In this document: piece after piece, positions 25,801-34,440 of the stretch
Layout of the letters: the number at the start of each line of letters is the position of its first letter
Numbering within the stretch: position 1 is the first letter of the stretch
NCBI GenBank assembly: GCA_002633005.1
Contig: NMRA01000107.1
Coordinates: 807,872 to 871,871, forward strand
DNA: 64,000 nt
Source of the DNA: Phoronis australis
Taxonomy: Eukaryota; Phoronida; Phoronidae
Direction of reading: 5' to 3'
Notes under the pieces: generated by a model
Seen by the model: the letters and a program-made list of their open reading frames with translations, nothing else
Database searches by the model: none
What the model was told of the DNA's origin: nothing
Translations under genes and position numbers: made by a program

Positions 25801-28800
25801 CCGTGTCGTTTATGACCTTATCAAAATAACGCACGGAAATGGGAGTATTTCTGGGATCATTGCGTCATTACGGAAAGATTGAGCCAATTTGGAGCTAGAT
25901 TGCAAAAATACAAAGGAAGTGAGGTGTTCATTACCCACATTGTCACTTTTGGCGATAGATTGTTTAATATAATTTTCTTTCAATCTATTTTCTCACCGTT
26001 GGTGTTATATTAATTCCTTTGTTTAAACGAGAAAGTGCAGACGATAAGAATTACGTTAGACTCATTTCCTTTTCGTCAGCCATTTGCAGTTTACAGAATT
26101 ATAAATACCCGATTGTTTAATAGAGACAAAAATTCATGGTCACGGGAACTGTAGAAACTGGTCACCATTTAATCGAAAATGGAGTTTGGCTGTGCTCGCA
26201 TAATTGGACCGGACATAATGGTCTCGAAAACCTAGGATCCAACGAATAACAGGGAAAACTAACTAGAAATTGATAATTTTCCACCATGGTGTGTGAAAAG
26301 GTTTGCGCACCTTTGCTGTGCAAACCCCAAACCAACTGTGGAAACTGAATTTGATTGAACTCGCAAAATTGTGTAAATGAATGTCACCTTTTGACAGTTT
26401 GTGATGCTTTCTCTGAAGTGAAAGTTAAGCATTGAAGTGACCGCCTGCAAACAAATCCTTTTCCCTATAAATTATATAAGCTGTTAAGAAAACGTAATGT
26501 ATGTACTTATGTGTAAAGTGTGTATACTACATGTGTGCCAGCCAAAAGATGAACGAGTTGTTTACTTCTGAGTAGTGTGCACACCAATGTCCTTGTTTAT
26601 GTGTTGTAGGTTCACTTTGGGCCATGACAAAAAGCAAAAATATATGAAGCTACGTAATGACTGCTCTGTTCAATTCAGTTGAAATGTGCAAGCCTTTTTA
26701 TCCAAAAACGCTAGAGCAGAACCGTAAGCTAAGAGGAAGGTTCAGAGAAATTCATCGTGTACACATGTACATCTCCTGCACTTCCTTCTTTACTAGTTCC
26801 TGCGTAGCGTACGGAATCTGAAGTGGTGTCACTGTTACTGGTTGTTCCGTTATCAACTCCATTACCTGGCTGGTCACATTGGTCTCTTCAGGTCCATTGG
26901 TGAAGATACCACGGTAGTCATGTAGGAAATGTAATTCTTTTTCATGCTGCTATGACGTCAAGTTATCACGCAGCTCACCCTCCATGAACCTCTGACCGAA
27001 GCCCTAAGCCGCCGTCGTCAAGAAGGGTCAATTTATCAGCCTCACATACCTCAATTAACACCGCACCGATCGCTTCATCTGTCTCTTCAATGCTATCAGC
27101 CTTGCTTTCGTGATACACTTTCAACATACTGGCATGTAAGATCTTAATCTTGTCGTTCACGTTGATCCAGTAGTCCATACTTTTGGCTACTTCCTTTCCA
27201 TTGCAGGATAGATTTGTTGTGGTCTGTGGGACGTAACACTCTGTGGCCGTCTTGTAACAGTAATTTTTGTGAATACCTCAAGCATTATACAAGCTTTTCC
27301 TAGACAACTCGCAGGTCTCTTCAAACGGTTTCTGGTATCGAAGACATAGTATTTCGCACGTCGATGTTGTCTTCCTCAGTCCAGATTTCACTCAGGATCT
27401 GTATAGGATCATTAACTGTCCTGCAGTAGAGCAACTCAAAGGTTGAAAAATCATTGCGTGACTGTGGTCCTTCCAGTAAGCATTCAGGGCGACGGTCAAG
27501 TACCGGCCCAGTCTATTGATCTTTCTTGTCACATCTTCTTCTGTATGGTTTTTAATACACCCTTGATTTTACAGAGCCCAATACAACGTGGCTGTGCACT
27601 CACAAATGCAATGACCGCCTTTATCAGTCCCGGTTGCAATGTTTCACGATCACTCAGCATCGTGGTAGCGCCACTGCTGGTGACGAACTATACAGCCGAA
27701 AGGATATACCTGTTCCTCTTGTCTGAAATTGGAGCTATAGGGCCAATCACGTCAATAGCGATCCTCTTGAAAGGCTCCTCCTTCTAGGGGATCTCCCCCT
27801 AGTGATACCTCGGTGACTCACTCTTTAAGGATCGTCTTCTACCAGATATTACATGATAGTCAGAATCGGGTCACTTCTGATGCCACTCCTGGCCAATAGA
27901 CGTTGATGGTGATACGGTCAGTTGTCTTCCTAACACCGAGCTGTCAACAGAGTATGAACTCGTAGGCGAGCCTCCTCACGGACTCCCGCAACTTATTCGA
28001 TACAAAGAACTTGTTTCACCACATCACCGTCCTTATTTCTGAATAGCCAATAGAGTATCCCTCGCTGGACCTCCATCACGTATGACCCTTCCTTTGGTCT
28101 CTCGTTCAAAACTGATTCAGCATAATCCCACAACATTTTATGTGGTGAATCTCCCTGCTGGGTTTCTTTGAGCCGCCGTGGTCCTACCTCCTGTACGGTC
28201 CAAGATACAGCTGACGGCTTCATGTACACTTTCTGTTGCTCTTCTTGAGCCCTGAGCTGCATACTTCAGGATCTGTCACCCCTGACATATCGACCATCTT
28301 CACTTCCAGTGGGATTGAAGACACTTGATTTTAATTCTGGAGGTAGTACCCACTCGAGAGTCATCTTTCGGTCCCTCCACCTGGCTATTGCCTGCCCCGT
28401 CCTTGTTGACGGTAGTCGCAGTCTGCTGTCACTCGACATTCCTTGCGTCCAAGGTGCCAGGTACGTCGTCCACGATAATCTAATCGGCCACTGGACGCTC
28501 CATACACATCTCGAACACCTCTCCCATTTGGTACGGTATGCCAATGTTCATCTTGGCGACTTGAATCCAACTCTTGGTTGAGTCTGAAAACTCTCGTGGT
28601 GCGACTAAAATGGTTCGAACCACAATAATGAGGCAGCATGTATCTCTCAGCAAGGAGAAATTCTTAGTGCCGACAAACCCGTCCTTCAGACACAGCTTTC
28701 CTTTGAAGGCGCGTCCAGAGTTAACACGCTTCACCGACTCCATCGCTTCAATGTGTGAACCTCAGTGAATGATTTCTGCTGACTTTTGGTGATACTTTAT

Positions 28801-31800
28801 GAGACAGAGAAAGCATATTTCCTCTGCGAAGCCAGTCTTCTTCCGATCTACCCACTGGGTGTCTGGTTTAACTGTTCAGTCTTGGGACGTTTTCGGTAGC
28901 AACTGAGTGCTCGTTACATCTACTCCATGGGCATCAATATATATCTCTATCAAGCTACCCATCTCTGGAAAAGTTGTGGGTATCCACTCTCTTAGGAACA
29001 ACGGCGAGTCTTTGGTAGAGGTGTTCACAAACTGCTCACGCACCATCAGGTCTCTCAGCTCAGAGAAATCTTTGCTGCAGTGAGTCATGTCAATCTAGTT
29101 GTCTTAATAGAGCGCCCCTCTCAGCCCTCGCTTCCCAGAATCCTGAATCTTCCTTAGTCATTTCACACCGCTTCAGCAAGGCTCTTCTGAGTGTAGCACA
29201 GTCCAATGCATCGGACCCTGGGACCTTGCCTGATAACAAGGGATTGAGGACAGTTACCCATTCACTTTTGATCTAAGCCTTACTCTCGGCGTATCTTTCA
29301 AACCTTTTCAGGGATGTCTATGTTGCCCTGCTTTTCGTCAAATTCATGTAGGTTCGGTTTAATGCCACCAGTTGTCCTCGCAGGGTTACACTCAGCTGCA
29401 ACCTACTCAGGTTTGAGCTTGCAAGCGCCCTCTCACGTACCATTTTCTCTATGTCCGTCTACCGTTTGGCCTCACGGGCTTACCTTCTTTCCTCGGTCTC
29501 ACGAGCTTGCCTCCTTTCCTCAGCCTCAGCCTTACGGATTTACGTGTAACAGGCCTCAGCTAGTTGTTTCTCCACAACTGAAGATCGTCTCCCTGCAAAC
29601 CCGAGGGTCATTTACTCTCTTACTTGTGGTCTTGTCTCCAGGCAAGGAGGCAGATCAATAACGAGCTCCTCTTGAATTGCTTCATTTAGATTCACTATTG
29701 AGACGTGTTCCATGGCCATAGTGGTGGCAAAATTTGATTCCACCACCTTAATTAGTACTTAAAAGAATGAATCTATACAGCAAAACAGCAAACAGCATCT
29801 ACATAAAAAGAGAAGTCATAGAGAGATTGCTAGGGATGCAATGTGATAGCTGCCTTGGCAAATAGAGCAAATCAGAGTTTCCGTAAATGAATTTTTGGCC
29901 CATTTAATTTTAAGATGGTGATTAAAATTTCCCATTCCCTGCCAATGCATCCATACAGAAGACTTTAAAAATATATTATCATTTTCAAGTTATTATGATC
30001 ATGTCCCATAATTTTTGAGATACCCTGTATAGAGCAGCGGGCTCAGTAACATGATTGAGTTCGTTATGTGTGTACATGTATCTTTGAATAAATAGCCAAC
30101 GTGCTCTTGAAAAATGGACCTCCATTTTCATAATGTGCCAAGAGATTTTAATCAATTATTTTTCAATAACAAACGCTTCTTATGAAAATATGCAACCTAC
30201 GTAACAGTGCTGTCAGTTGGGATGCCAATAACCGGTAACCTCGTTATACAATCTATCAAATGCTGTTGGGTCTGTCAAGCTACTAAAATCAAAAACAAGT
30301 CAAAATGAAGTAGTAAACATTTTCCTCTGTTATACACTGTACATGTACGTTGGGAATTTGTTCATTATTTGCAAACACCAGTTTGTTTAAAACTTTTAGT
30401 GGCGAGAATTAGAGTATCAGTTAAAATTGTTGTCATTTTACTTCTCAGGTATCGAGACACCTCCAAAGACTTCCATGATCTTGCGCTTTCGCGAGTTTCT
30501 TACATCTAACATATCCATGGATCTTTTTCATAAATGCACGAGACATTACATTCCAATAGAATGTAGTAAGTCATCCAGCCAAAGCACAGAGAAATGCACC
30601 AGTACAAATTAGACCCACACTGTGTGTTGATATGCTCCCACTGTGTGCGTCGCAGATGGTAAATGTGCAGTCGGTGCTTATGTTTCCTTACAATGACACG
30701 GACTACTACCGTAGCACCACTGGCGGGCATTTCAAAACATGAGATTTATTAAAAAACCCCTTTTTGTTCCAAAAAGGTCCATGGCGCTTTTTCGGGGATG
30801 GCCGCTTTTTAAGAATCTTGATTTTGTCCTGTTGACACATCCTAATGTTTTTTGACAAAACTCAATGACACGATGGCTAGTATATGCCGCTTAATTACCG
30901 TTCAGTTAGTATCAGTGCAAACCTTGCTCATTATCATTTCAACACCAAACATCCATTTACGGATGGTGTAATATTAAAAGGCTCTATTAGCGCACAAACA
31001 AGAAAGAAAAAAACACCAGTATAGTTTTCGGATCATAGCTTTTACTTTTTATATTTAAAGCGGGTATAAACCCGCCTTCCATTAGAAAACAAAAGAAATC
31101 TTGATTTACATCACTGTCAATTCTGATATTGTTTACATTTTTAGTCAAAGTGACGGTGAAATCAGGGCTTCGAAAGAGCTATATGTAACATTTATTTGTT
31201 ACTTGAAACCAGGATCTTCAATTCGGATGGTCACGGCTTGTCAGTTTCTGTACTCAGCCTGACAGCTCTTTGCAGACCCAGAAACCATTACCCATCTAAC
31301 TAAAGAACAACTTGAAATCAATCTTAAAGCTGTAAGTGGTCTAAACAAGAAGTTCTTTACTTCAACGGAACGCCGCGGTTAAAAGCGTTTTCAAAATTTC
31401 TTCCAAACTTTTGAGCGACTGTCAAGCTAGTAGTTGTACATGTAGTGCCGCAGACGAATTTACCGTTTGTTGTTGAAAGCGTTGATAAATGCATATGTCA
31501 TTATGGCTAATATAGCTGGCTCTGCATGACATCCCGCTTATGAATGTATGGCATCCATCATCCTGCACGTTATGCCACGTGACAACTGTTATGTGTTCAA
31601 CTGATTGTGACATCATTACAGTCCGTATTAGACTTAAACAACCTCCAGCATAAGTGACAGCTTTGGCAGCATCCATTCTAAAGACAATTTTCACCAATTT
31701 TTTAAGTTGTTCGAAAATAACGCAATTCGATTTTACGTAATTTATCGTTTATATCTAACACGAAAATGCTTAGTAATAGTTATGGGTATTACATATTTTG

Positions 31801-33558
31801 TTTAAAAAAGCACGCATAATTGTTGAGCGCGATAGTCAAACAAATTACACAGAAGTGTGTACATGTACGTTATGCATACTGGCGACCTTCTGTATCTGTG
31901 ACGACTGGCAGGAACATACTAAGGCGATCGTAAATATGATTGGTTCGGAAATGCATCTATTTTCATTGTTTTAAACAGTTTTTGGGAACACTGAGGTTAT
32001 TGTGTTATCCAAATGCGGAACTGTCACATTGAAAAACGCAAAATATAAAGAAGTACTGTTGTTTGACATTACAGTGACCCTAAAATCGCATTGATAGTAG
32101 GTCTTTTGCGACAATCGTAAAACTCTAATAAAGAACGCACAGATAAGTTACGGCTCGAGTTAGTCGCCACTGGATTGTGGAAGTCTTTGTTCAAACCTGT
32201 TAATGGCCCAATCGGACTTATCTTTGAAAGTCTCGCTGAGCTCTCCACAAATCCCAATACAAAAACACGGCCCTCAGTCGACCAGGAAAATGTATGATTT
32301 CCCAAAGTCTTCACATTTTTGCTTTTTGGTATGGCTTTCTGCTGGGCATGCACTCTTTCAGAAACGATTACACATTTGGAAAAGTTTAAGCTATCTATAA
32401 AAAGCGATATTTCGGAAATCTGTAGAATGGACAACACCTTTGCTTTGCCCGTTTCCATTATGACGGCACAAATCGAACTGTGCATCAAGAGTACCATTTG
32501 TACGTGCGAACTTTGAATTATGCTAACGTACAAACCCCAGCATCATTCCACAGAATAACATTTGTCTGTTTAGTTCGTATGCCTAATCTTTGTTCTTATG
32601 GTTTACTTTTTCATTCGTATGCATGATGTTTTCAGTAGTTGGTACGTAAGATGTGGTTCGTACGTATGATTCGAATGTCGTACATACACGTACATGTACA
32701 TGTATGATTGTCTAACACCCGTGAACATGTACACAGCAAAGCAAGACACTGAATTATCTTTCCCGCGTCATGTGGTCAATCAGTTGAGTTGTTGTGTATA
32801 AAGAATTGAGAAAACTATATTTCTATGCTTAATGACTGTTGGAAAGTCATTTTATTATGAACATTTTTTAAAATAAAGGTTTATGTGGGAAATTTCAATG
32901 TACATGTACTTACCCGGGCGCCAGGAGGTGGATTATGGTTTTTCGGCTTGCCGTCATCTCCAATAATAACGACAGGTGCAGACCTGGCGTTAATGAGCTC
33001 ATTTCGTTTGGTTCTGAGTCGAAACTGTGCACCATGCGCATCAAAACTGACATCTAAACCGCCATTGTTGTTCTTGGTTGCAACGAATCCAACTGCAAAA
33101 TGTAATTATAGGATTTCTGATTGCAGGCCCTGGGTTTTTTTCAATCATTGTTCATAAATCTAAATTGATACAGCAGACATTTCTAGAGATAAGACCAGCT
33201 AGATAACGCTGTTCTTCAAGCATTGATTGTTTGCAGTCAGGTTATGAATAACCCACAAAAATAACAAACTATTCAATCAACTTGCCAACTGAATGAAAAT
33301 GAAAACTCACCAGTGTCTCTAATACAATGTTCTCTAAAGTATTACAAGAAATTGTGTTTGTAAAATGTGTCCGTAAAATTTTGGACTCATTAGTTTTGAA
33401 GCATTTAAAATGTCGAAAACGTTGCAAAAATGTAAAAACGACAATGTAACTGTAAATGCGTTTTCGAGATTTCTATTTTAAAAATAGCGCTTACCTTCTT
33501 CAGTGACATCCGCTTTCACTAACGAGGCGATAGCAACGACCAACATCAAAACATTCAT
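569..33558 (-). CDS. ADAMTS-like secreted zinc metalloprotease (M12B), 15 exons, 3' end open
   Basis: Spliced gene on the minus strand. Coding exons in transcript order: 33558-33495, 33092-32914, 24987-24913, 24557-24422, 20038-19869, 16355-16278, 15079-14922, 14628-14591, 12566-12458, 11571-11434, 9730-9586, 5719-5569, 4540-4460, 1095-1009, 655-569. Every junction has AG/GT borders and matching phase, giving about 565 residues without a stop. Layout: signal peptide (1 to about 16), propeptide (to 160, ending in furin-type RERR), catalytic domain (about 161-375) with HELGHNLGADHD at 331-342 and Met-turn HIMDP, disintegrin-like Cys-rich module (about 386-480), then a Ser/Thr-rich tail. Family knowledge: reprolysin-fold enzymes cleave extracellular matrix or cell-surface proteins outside the cell. 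No stop codon or thrombospondin repeat is seen, so the 3' end probably lies off the left edge. Substrate unknown; the exact ADAMTS-like subfamily is uncertain. Confidence 0.9.
1009..1095 (-). CDS. Protease exon 14: Ser/Thr-rich cassette 2
   Basis: Eighty-seven bases, phase 1 at both ends, acceptor TTTTACAG, donor GTAAAC. Begins (A)STSTSTTVTSKITTVFPA and ends ISAQTTES(G). Same length, phase and border codons as exon 15, so the two look like duplicates. Confidence 0.78.
1096..4459 (-). other. Protease intron between Ser/Thr exons 13 and 14
   Basis: 3.4 kb with no further Ser/Thr-type exon that I could find by splice sites and phase. It holds dispersed repeat copy 1 and several short chance ORFs. 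Confidence 0.6.
3270..3620 (+). repeat. Dispersed repeat, copy 1
   Basis: 'gtctcgttttctcggacttt', 'cttctctgaagcggaccttt' and 'tttgcccacttttc...gggctctgagccccccc' recur inverted at 21390-21645. The overlapping short ORFs on both strands are repeat shadows. Confidence 0.65.
4460..4540 (-). CDS. Protease exon 13: Ser/Thr-rich cassette 1
   Basis: Eighty-one bases, phase 1 at both ends, encoding residues 481-507 (D)SSITTTASTSATSKITSTDD and so on to TTDS. A mucin-like, probably O-glycosylated linker. The donor GTATAAAC is weak. Its C-terminal part (SxxTTxSG) resembles exons 14 and 15. Confidence 0.75.
4627..5205 (+). repeat. Fourth copy of the interspersed element
   Basis: Has 'gccacttggtggcgccac' near 4649, 'ggcactaggggacacgg' near 5010 and the shared 'gacggacagacagaaatgac' tail near 5152-5170. 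The 164-codon minus ORF at 4697-5191 lies wholly inside it and is not treated as a gene. Confidence 0.6.
5569..5719 (-). CDS. Protease exon 12: disintegrin-like module, second half
   Basis: Residues 431-480. CVALWCKTSGGGCETRY, then ATGTDCGKDMWCKNGKCV, matches the ADAMTS 'C..LWC......C.T....ADGT.CG...WC..G.C' pattern. In typical ADAMTS proteins a thrombospondin type 1 repeat follows. Here the next exon is Ser/Thr-rich. Phase 1 out. Confidence 0.92.
6131..6292 (+). mobile_element. MITE, GTTCAGTA family, copy 1
   Basis: About 160 bp with inverted ends related to 'cgttcagtaacgctaggacc' at the left and 'ggtcctagcg...tgaacgggaggc' at the right; centre 'gtcacgtgttct'. It is inserted in a region rich in 'aaaccaggtttaa' motifs. 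Confidence 0.7.
6293..6720 (+). repeat. Unclassified repeat, copy 1
   Basis: Shares 'ggttttgttaga', 'aaaaccaggtttaaagtatc', 'cttcaatgaaaccttgat' and 'cttttctc..gaggaa.aatg' with 8470-8960 in the same orientation. Both copies carry an ATG in the same place opening a short Lys/Gln-rich frame (6496-6684 here). Not recognised as a known protein. Confidence 0.6.
6838..6998 (+). mobile_element. hAT-like MITE, third copy
   Basis: 'caggagcggatccaggattt' to 'actaaatccgccacaaggg', with the same 'accaggaatttacccgtcag' interior. A partial copy starts again near 7187 ('gggcggatccagggtttcag'). Confidence 0.5.
8332..8480 (-). mobile_element. MITE, GTTCAGTA family, copy 2
   Basis: Inverted copy of the 6131 element: starts 'cctcccgttcagtaacgct' and ends 'gcgtctactgaacgcacgcc'. 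It has the same 'gagaacacgtgac' centre. It sits at the equivalent position in the duplicated segment. Confidence 0.7.
8470..8965 (+). repeat. Unclassified repeat, copy 2, with longer open frame
   Basis: Counterpart of 6293-6720. The open frame starts at 8685 (MFPSRTGRRKVNVTENNEIG, basic and polar) and stays open for 135 codons, the last part into a TG microsatellite. May be a decayed transposon ORF; no domain was recognised. Confidence 0.5.
9018..9072 (+). repeat. (TG)n microsatellite
   Basis: About 55 bp of TG/CG alternation ('gtgtgtctgtgtgtgtgtgc' and on). Potential Z-DNA tract. Directly follows the unclassified repeat. Confidence 0.9.
9586..9730 (-). CDS. Protease exon 11: disintegrin-like module, first half
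   Basis: Residues 382-430. DRQCVKDQ, then KLPGQIYSADVQCQQMYG, matches the 'C......LPG..Y....QC...FG' signature of the ADAMTS disintegrin-like module. Phase 2 in, phase 0 out, GTAAGG donor. Confidence 0.9.
10949..11087. mobile_element. Foldback element / long hairpin
   Basis: Left arm 10949-11008 and right arm 11027-11087 are near-perfect reverse complements over about 60 bp ('aatcctacac...' against '...gtgtaggatt'), with an 18-base loop. Looks like a foldback MITE. It lies in the intron between protease exons 10 and 11. Confidence 0.8.
11434..11571 (-). CDS. Protease exon 10: third zinc ligand and Met-turn
   Basis: Residues 336-381. Begins (N)LGADHDGDNGC, which completes HExxHxxGxxHD with His341 and Asp342. 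NHIMDPDGG is the Met-turn. FSSCSVNEFKKTL is the usual final helix of the catalytic domain. Acceptor TTCTTAG, donor GTAAAG. Confidence 0.92.
12458..12566 (-). CDS. Protease exon 9: active-site helix HELGH
   Basis: Residues 300-335. FAPMADICSASRSISITES is the strand before the active site, followed by GFGCIAIAAHELGH. His331, Glu332 and His335 are the first zinc ligands and the catalytic base. The donor GTAAGTA splits the codon for Asn336, so the zinc motif spans this intron. Confidence 0.92.
12672..12755 (-). repeat. tRNA-like sequence, probable SINE head or tRNA pseudogene
   Basis: Minus strand has an A-box-like 'gagtggtgtagtggtaaagt' and a B-box-like 'gggttcgaaa' about 35 bases apart, as in tRNA-derived SINEs. 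The B box is imperfect and an acceptor stem could not be paired convincingly. Confidence 0.4.
12936..13093 (+). mobile_element. MITE, GTTCAGTA family, copy 3
   Basis: Runs from 'gtgcgttcagtagacgctag' to 'ggtcctagcgttactgaacg', with the 'gtcacgtgttct' centre. Isolated, in the intron between protease exons 8 and 9. Confidence 0.75.
14591..14628 (-). CDS. Protease exon 8: 38-nt microexon
   Basis: A 38-base exon between CTAG and GTATTG that contributes N-LEFTDKGSKSVA-G (residues 287-300). It is needed to bridge phase 2 (exon 7) and phase 1 (exon 9). Its product lies where other M12B enzymes have 'L.T..D........G.A..G.C'. Confidence 0.8.
14922..15079 (-). CDS. Protease exon 7: catalytic domain
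   Basis: Residues 235-286. Contains ALEGLQSYMTKHRSELPKHD, then HAFSFS, matching the conserved '...LP.HDHA.L.T' stretch of M12B proteases. Donor GTGAGC, phase 2 out. The ORF appears to run on for one codon and a stop, but the splice to the next microexon restores the frame. Confidence 0.88.
16278..16355 (-). CDS. Protease exon 6: catalytic domain
   Basis: Twenty-six codons (209-234), phase 0 at both ends. VDLLYQNIQDNNINIFLTLA is the characteristic helix plus strand of reprolysins that follows HYFA..I.G in exon 5. Acceptor TTTCAG, donor GTAAGTG. Confidence 0.88.
16356..19868 (-). other. Protease intron 5
   Basis: Contains a repeat-like stretch near 16770-17150 with recurring 'gtgtctaaacg' and 'gacac.g..caa' motifs, and one hAT-like MITE. 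Otherwise nothing recognised. Confidence 0.5.
18608..18757 (+). mobile_element. hAT-like MITE, second copy
   Basis: 'gggtggatccaggattttga' at the left, 'ctaaattcgccactgc' at the right. The interior 'tcgccaggactgcctgtcaa' matches the 25.2-kb copy. Confidence 0.5.
19869..20038 (-). CDS. Protease exon 5: furin site and start of catalytic domain
   Basis: Residues 152-208. RVVRERRNAG holds a consensus furin site (RERR, 157-160), the expected point of prodomain removal. It is followed by ESLVMVDYTLWKKFYK, the first beta strand and helix of the M12B catalytic domain, and by AEIKHYFAYVIHG. Acceptor CTACAG, donor GTAAGTAT, phase 0 out. Confidence 0.88.
21390..21645 (-). repeat. Dispersed repeat, copy 2 (inverted)
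   Basis: Reverse complement relation to 3270-3620, including 'gggcaaaaaggtcagcttca' and 'gaaaatgagac'. A related fragment ('gagcccccgagccaccccct') is near 35780. Confidence 0.6.
22500..22700. mobile_element. Possible ~200-bp MITE
   Basis: 'gatcgcgtttacaccc' near 22503 and 'gtgtgtgaacgcgatc' near 22681-22696 are imperfect inverted repeats framing an AT-rich centre. Confidence 0.35.
22846..22990 (+). repeat. Imperfect (CTG)n microsatellite
   Basis: About 145 bp of CTG/TTG/CTA triplets. Gives poly-Leu on the plus strand and poly-Ser on the minus strand. Lies in protease intron 4, so not coding. Confidence 0.95.
24422..24557 (-). CDS. Protease exon 4: end of propeptide
   Basis: Residues 107-151. 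Acceptor TTTTCAG, donor GTAAGT, phase 0 in and phase 1 out. GHVARNDDLYEI followed by TLAVVKKRKV matches the late propeptide of reprolysin-family enzymes (an 'L.YEI.P' type motif). The junction codon with exon 5 gives Ser152. Confidence 0.8.
24913..24987 (-). CDS. Protease exon 3: propeptide
   Basis: Twenty-five codons (residues 82-106), phase 0 at both ends, between TAG and GTAAGC. The text runs from DVDDRDVFGSV to SLVVLKRSGGL and continues in frame into LSGHVARNDDLYEI of exon 4. It is separated from exon 2 by an intron of nearly 8 kb that contains the Gmr1-like retroelement. Confidence 0.75.
25232..25398 (+). mobile_element. hAT-like MITE, 'ggcggatccagg' family
   Basis: Starts 'caggggcggatactggat' and ends 'ttaaatccgccactgg', giving inverted ends of the CAGNGGCGGAT type seen in hAT elements. 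G-rich interior with 'gggggagggggcat'. No matching 8-bp target duplication could be read. Confidence 0.5.
26752..26940 (-). pseudogene. 5' start of reverse transcriptase, truncated
   Basis: Open frame ending in TGA at 26752, with EQPVTVTPLQIPYATQELVK followed by KEVQEM. This is the conserved RT entry pattern (P..P...PYA.....+.E+..M). It directly follows the integrase C-terminus; the RT catalytic core is absent. Confidence 0.65.
26975..27990 (-). pseudogene. Integrase remnant of the retroelement
   Basis: Reading across frames shows QLGVRKTTDRI and VYWPG (zinc-binding region), IAIDVIGPIAP (first Asp of the DDE core), and VNDKIKILHASMLKVYHES (C-terminal GPY/F-like end). Interrupted by stops and frame changes, so inactive. 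Confidence 0.7.
28876..29088 (-). pseudogene. gag SCAN-like core of the retroelement
   Basis: A 70-codon open segment with FSELRDLMVREQF, then PLFLREWIP and EMGSLIEIYIDAHG, fits the SCAN-like capsid region found in gag of Gmr1-like elements. Flanking gag is broken by frameshifts. Confidence 0.7.
29760..32913 (-). other. Part of protease intron 2, upstream of the retroelement
   Basis: No recognised gene. A 154-codon minus ORF (32069-32533) has no family motif and no splice logic linking it to exons 2 or 3. 'acatgtacatgta' runs occur near 32690-32705. Confidence 0.5.
32914..33092 (-). CDS. Protease exon 2: propeptide
   Basis: Residues 22-81. Acceptor TTTTGCAG, donor GTAAGTA, phase 1 in and phase 0 out. 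Contains LDVSFDAHGAQFRLRTKRNE, which resembles the propeptide pattern of ADAM/ADAMTS proteins (F.A.G..F.L.L). A Pro-rich stretch (HNPPPGAR) closes the exon. Confidence 0.8.
33495..33558 (-). CDS. Protease exon 1: start codon and signal peptide
   Basis: The ATG at 33558 opens MNVLMLVVAIASLVKADV, a typical cleavable signal peptide with probable cleavage after KA. The exon ends in phase 1 at a GTAAG donor and joins exon 2 to give Val22. The start is supported by the signal peptide and by a TATA box about 90 bp upstream. Confidence 0.85.
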
Positions 33559-33642
33559 CTCAACTTTACCTATGGTTCTGTACAATATCTGAACGAAGGT
33601 TGGCTAAGATCAATTGGTCGGTTTTCGGTTCGGTTGAGATGA

Positions 33643-33649
33643 TTTTATA
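33643..33649 (-). promoter_or_regulatory. Candidate TATA box of the protease gene
   Basis: TATAAAA on the minus strand, about 85-90 bp upstream of the ATG at 33558. A start site some 30 bp downstream would leave a 5' UTR of about 60 nt. This is inference from position only. Confidence 0.45.
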
Positions 33650-34049
33650 CTCTAAGAGAGGGAACGGGTCCTACGGGCACCTACATTTTGATTCCATTTT
33701 TCATAATAGGTATTGTGAATTAAGAAAGCATTGGTAGTTGAGTCATAATATTGACAAAAACAACACAAAGTATGACAACAGATAACGTACAAACTGAACG
33801 GAGGTGATTCTGTTCTCATTCCGCTCATTGAGCGTAACTTGAAAATACTGGTCGGTGTTGCCTATGTTAAGAGAAAATCATGAGATCGGGAACTTGGCAG
33901 GAAGATTGAAATCAACCAATGTTACAAAATTACGTAAGGATGACCACCCCCGGGAGCATGTGTTATAAGCGGAATATTTTCATCGGGGATATCTTCGTTT
34001 CCGAGATACGGGGGATGGAAGTTTGTGCCTCTTTCCGCTGGGCTGGATC

Positions 34050-34440
34050 ATGATATAAACTTTTAAAATGATACCAAACCCGTCTTTGTTCCATTAACCG
34101 ATAGTAAAAACCACTTGCCAATCTAGTTTTCTGAATCAAAATAATGCTCTGTAACCCTCGAAATCCTTGAAGGGTTTGAGGAAAATTTCTAAAGTCCTTT
34201 CAAAGCTAAACTGTCAAACGTAGCCTACGCTTTTAGCAAATTACACTGCAACTATTTGAAAACACCACCCGCCAAAGACCATAATGTCCAATTTGTGAAA
34301 TAGGTGGTATGAATTTTAGTTGATTACTGCTTTTACTTGTATCTTCCAAGATTGACGCCAATGATGCATTAGCAAATGACAACGAAGATTGATTGAAATC
34401 ATCGAAACAGGGTTTAGTATCTTTTTAAACTTATCCGTTG
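34050..34440 (+). repeat. Dispersed ~390-bp repeat, copy 1
   Basis: Similar along its length to 41490-41842: shares 'tacgcttttagc.aattaca', 'ccaatgatg.attagca' and 'cagggtttagtatc..ttt.aa'. Intergenic, upstream of the protease gene. Confidence 0.6.

Larger units (their letters stand above)
26752..29718 (-). mobile_element. Degraded Gmr1-like Ty3/gypsy retroelement, truncated in RT
   Basis: Minus-strand remnant with many frameshifts and stops. In order: a gag start (ATG 29718), a Glu/Arg/Ala-rich coiled segment, a SCAN-like gag core (28876-29088), a decayed zinc knuckle (about 28800), a retropepsin-like protease (about 28480-28743; active site DTG changed to DTC), an integrase (HHCC region near 27880-27980, first catalytic Asp in IAIDVIGPI near 27741-27763, C-terminal MLKVYHES near 27110-27135), then the beginning of reverse transcriptase (26752-26940). 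Integrase before RT is the order of the Gmr1 group. No LTRs were found, and RT stops after about 60 codons. It lies in protease intron 2, in the same orientation as the gene. Confidence 0.8.

Noticed and set aside
32069-32533. 154-codon minus ORF in protease intron 2
   Set aside because: No motif, and exons 2 and 3 join in phase without it.
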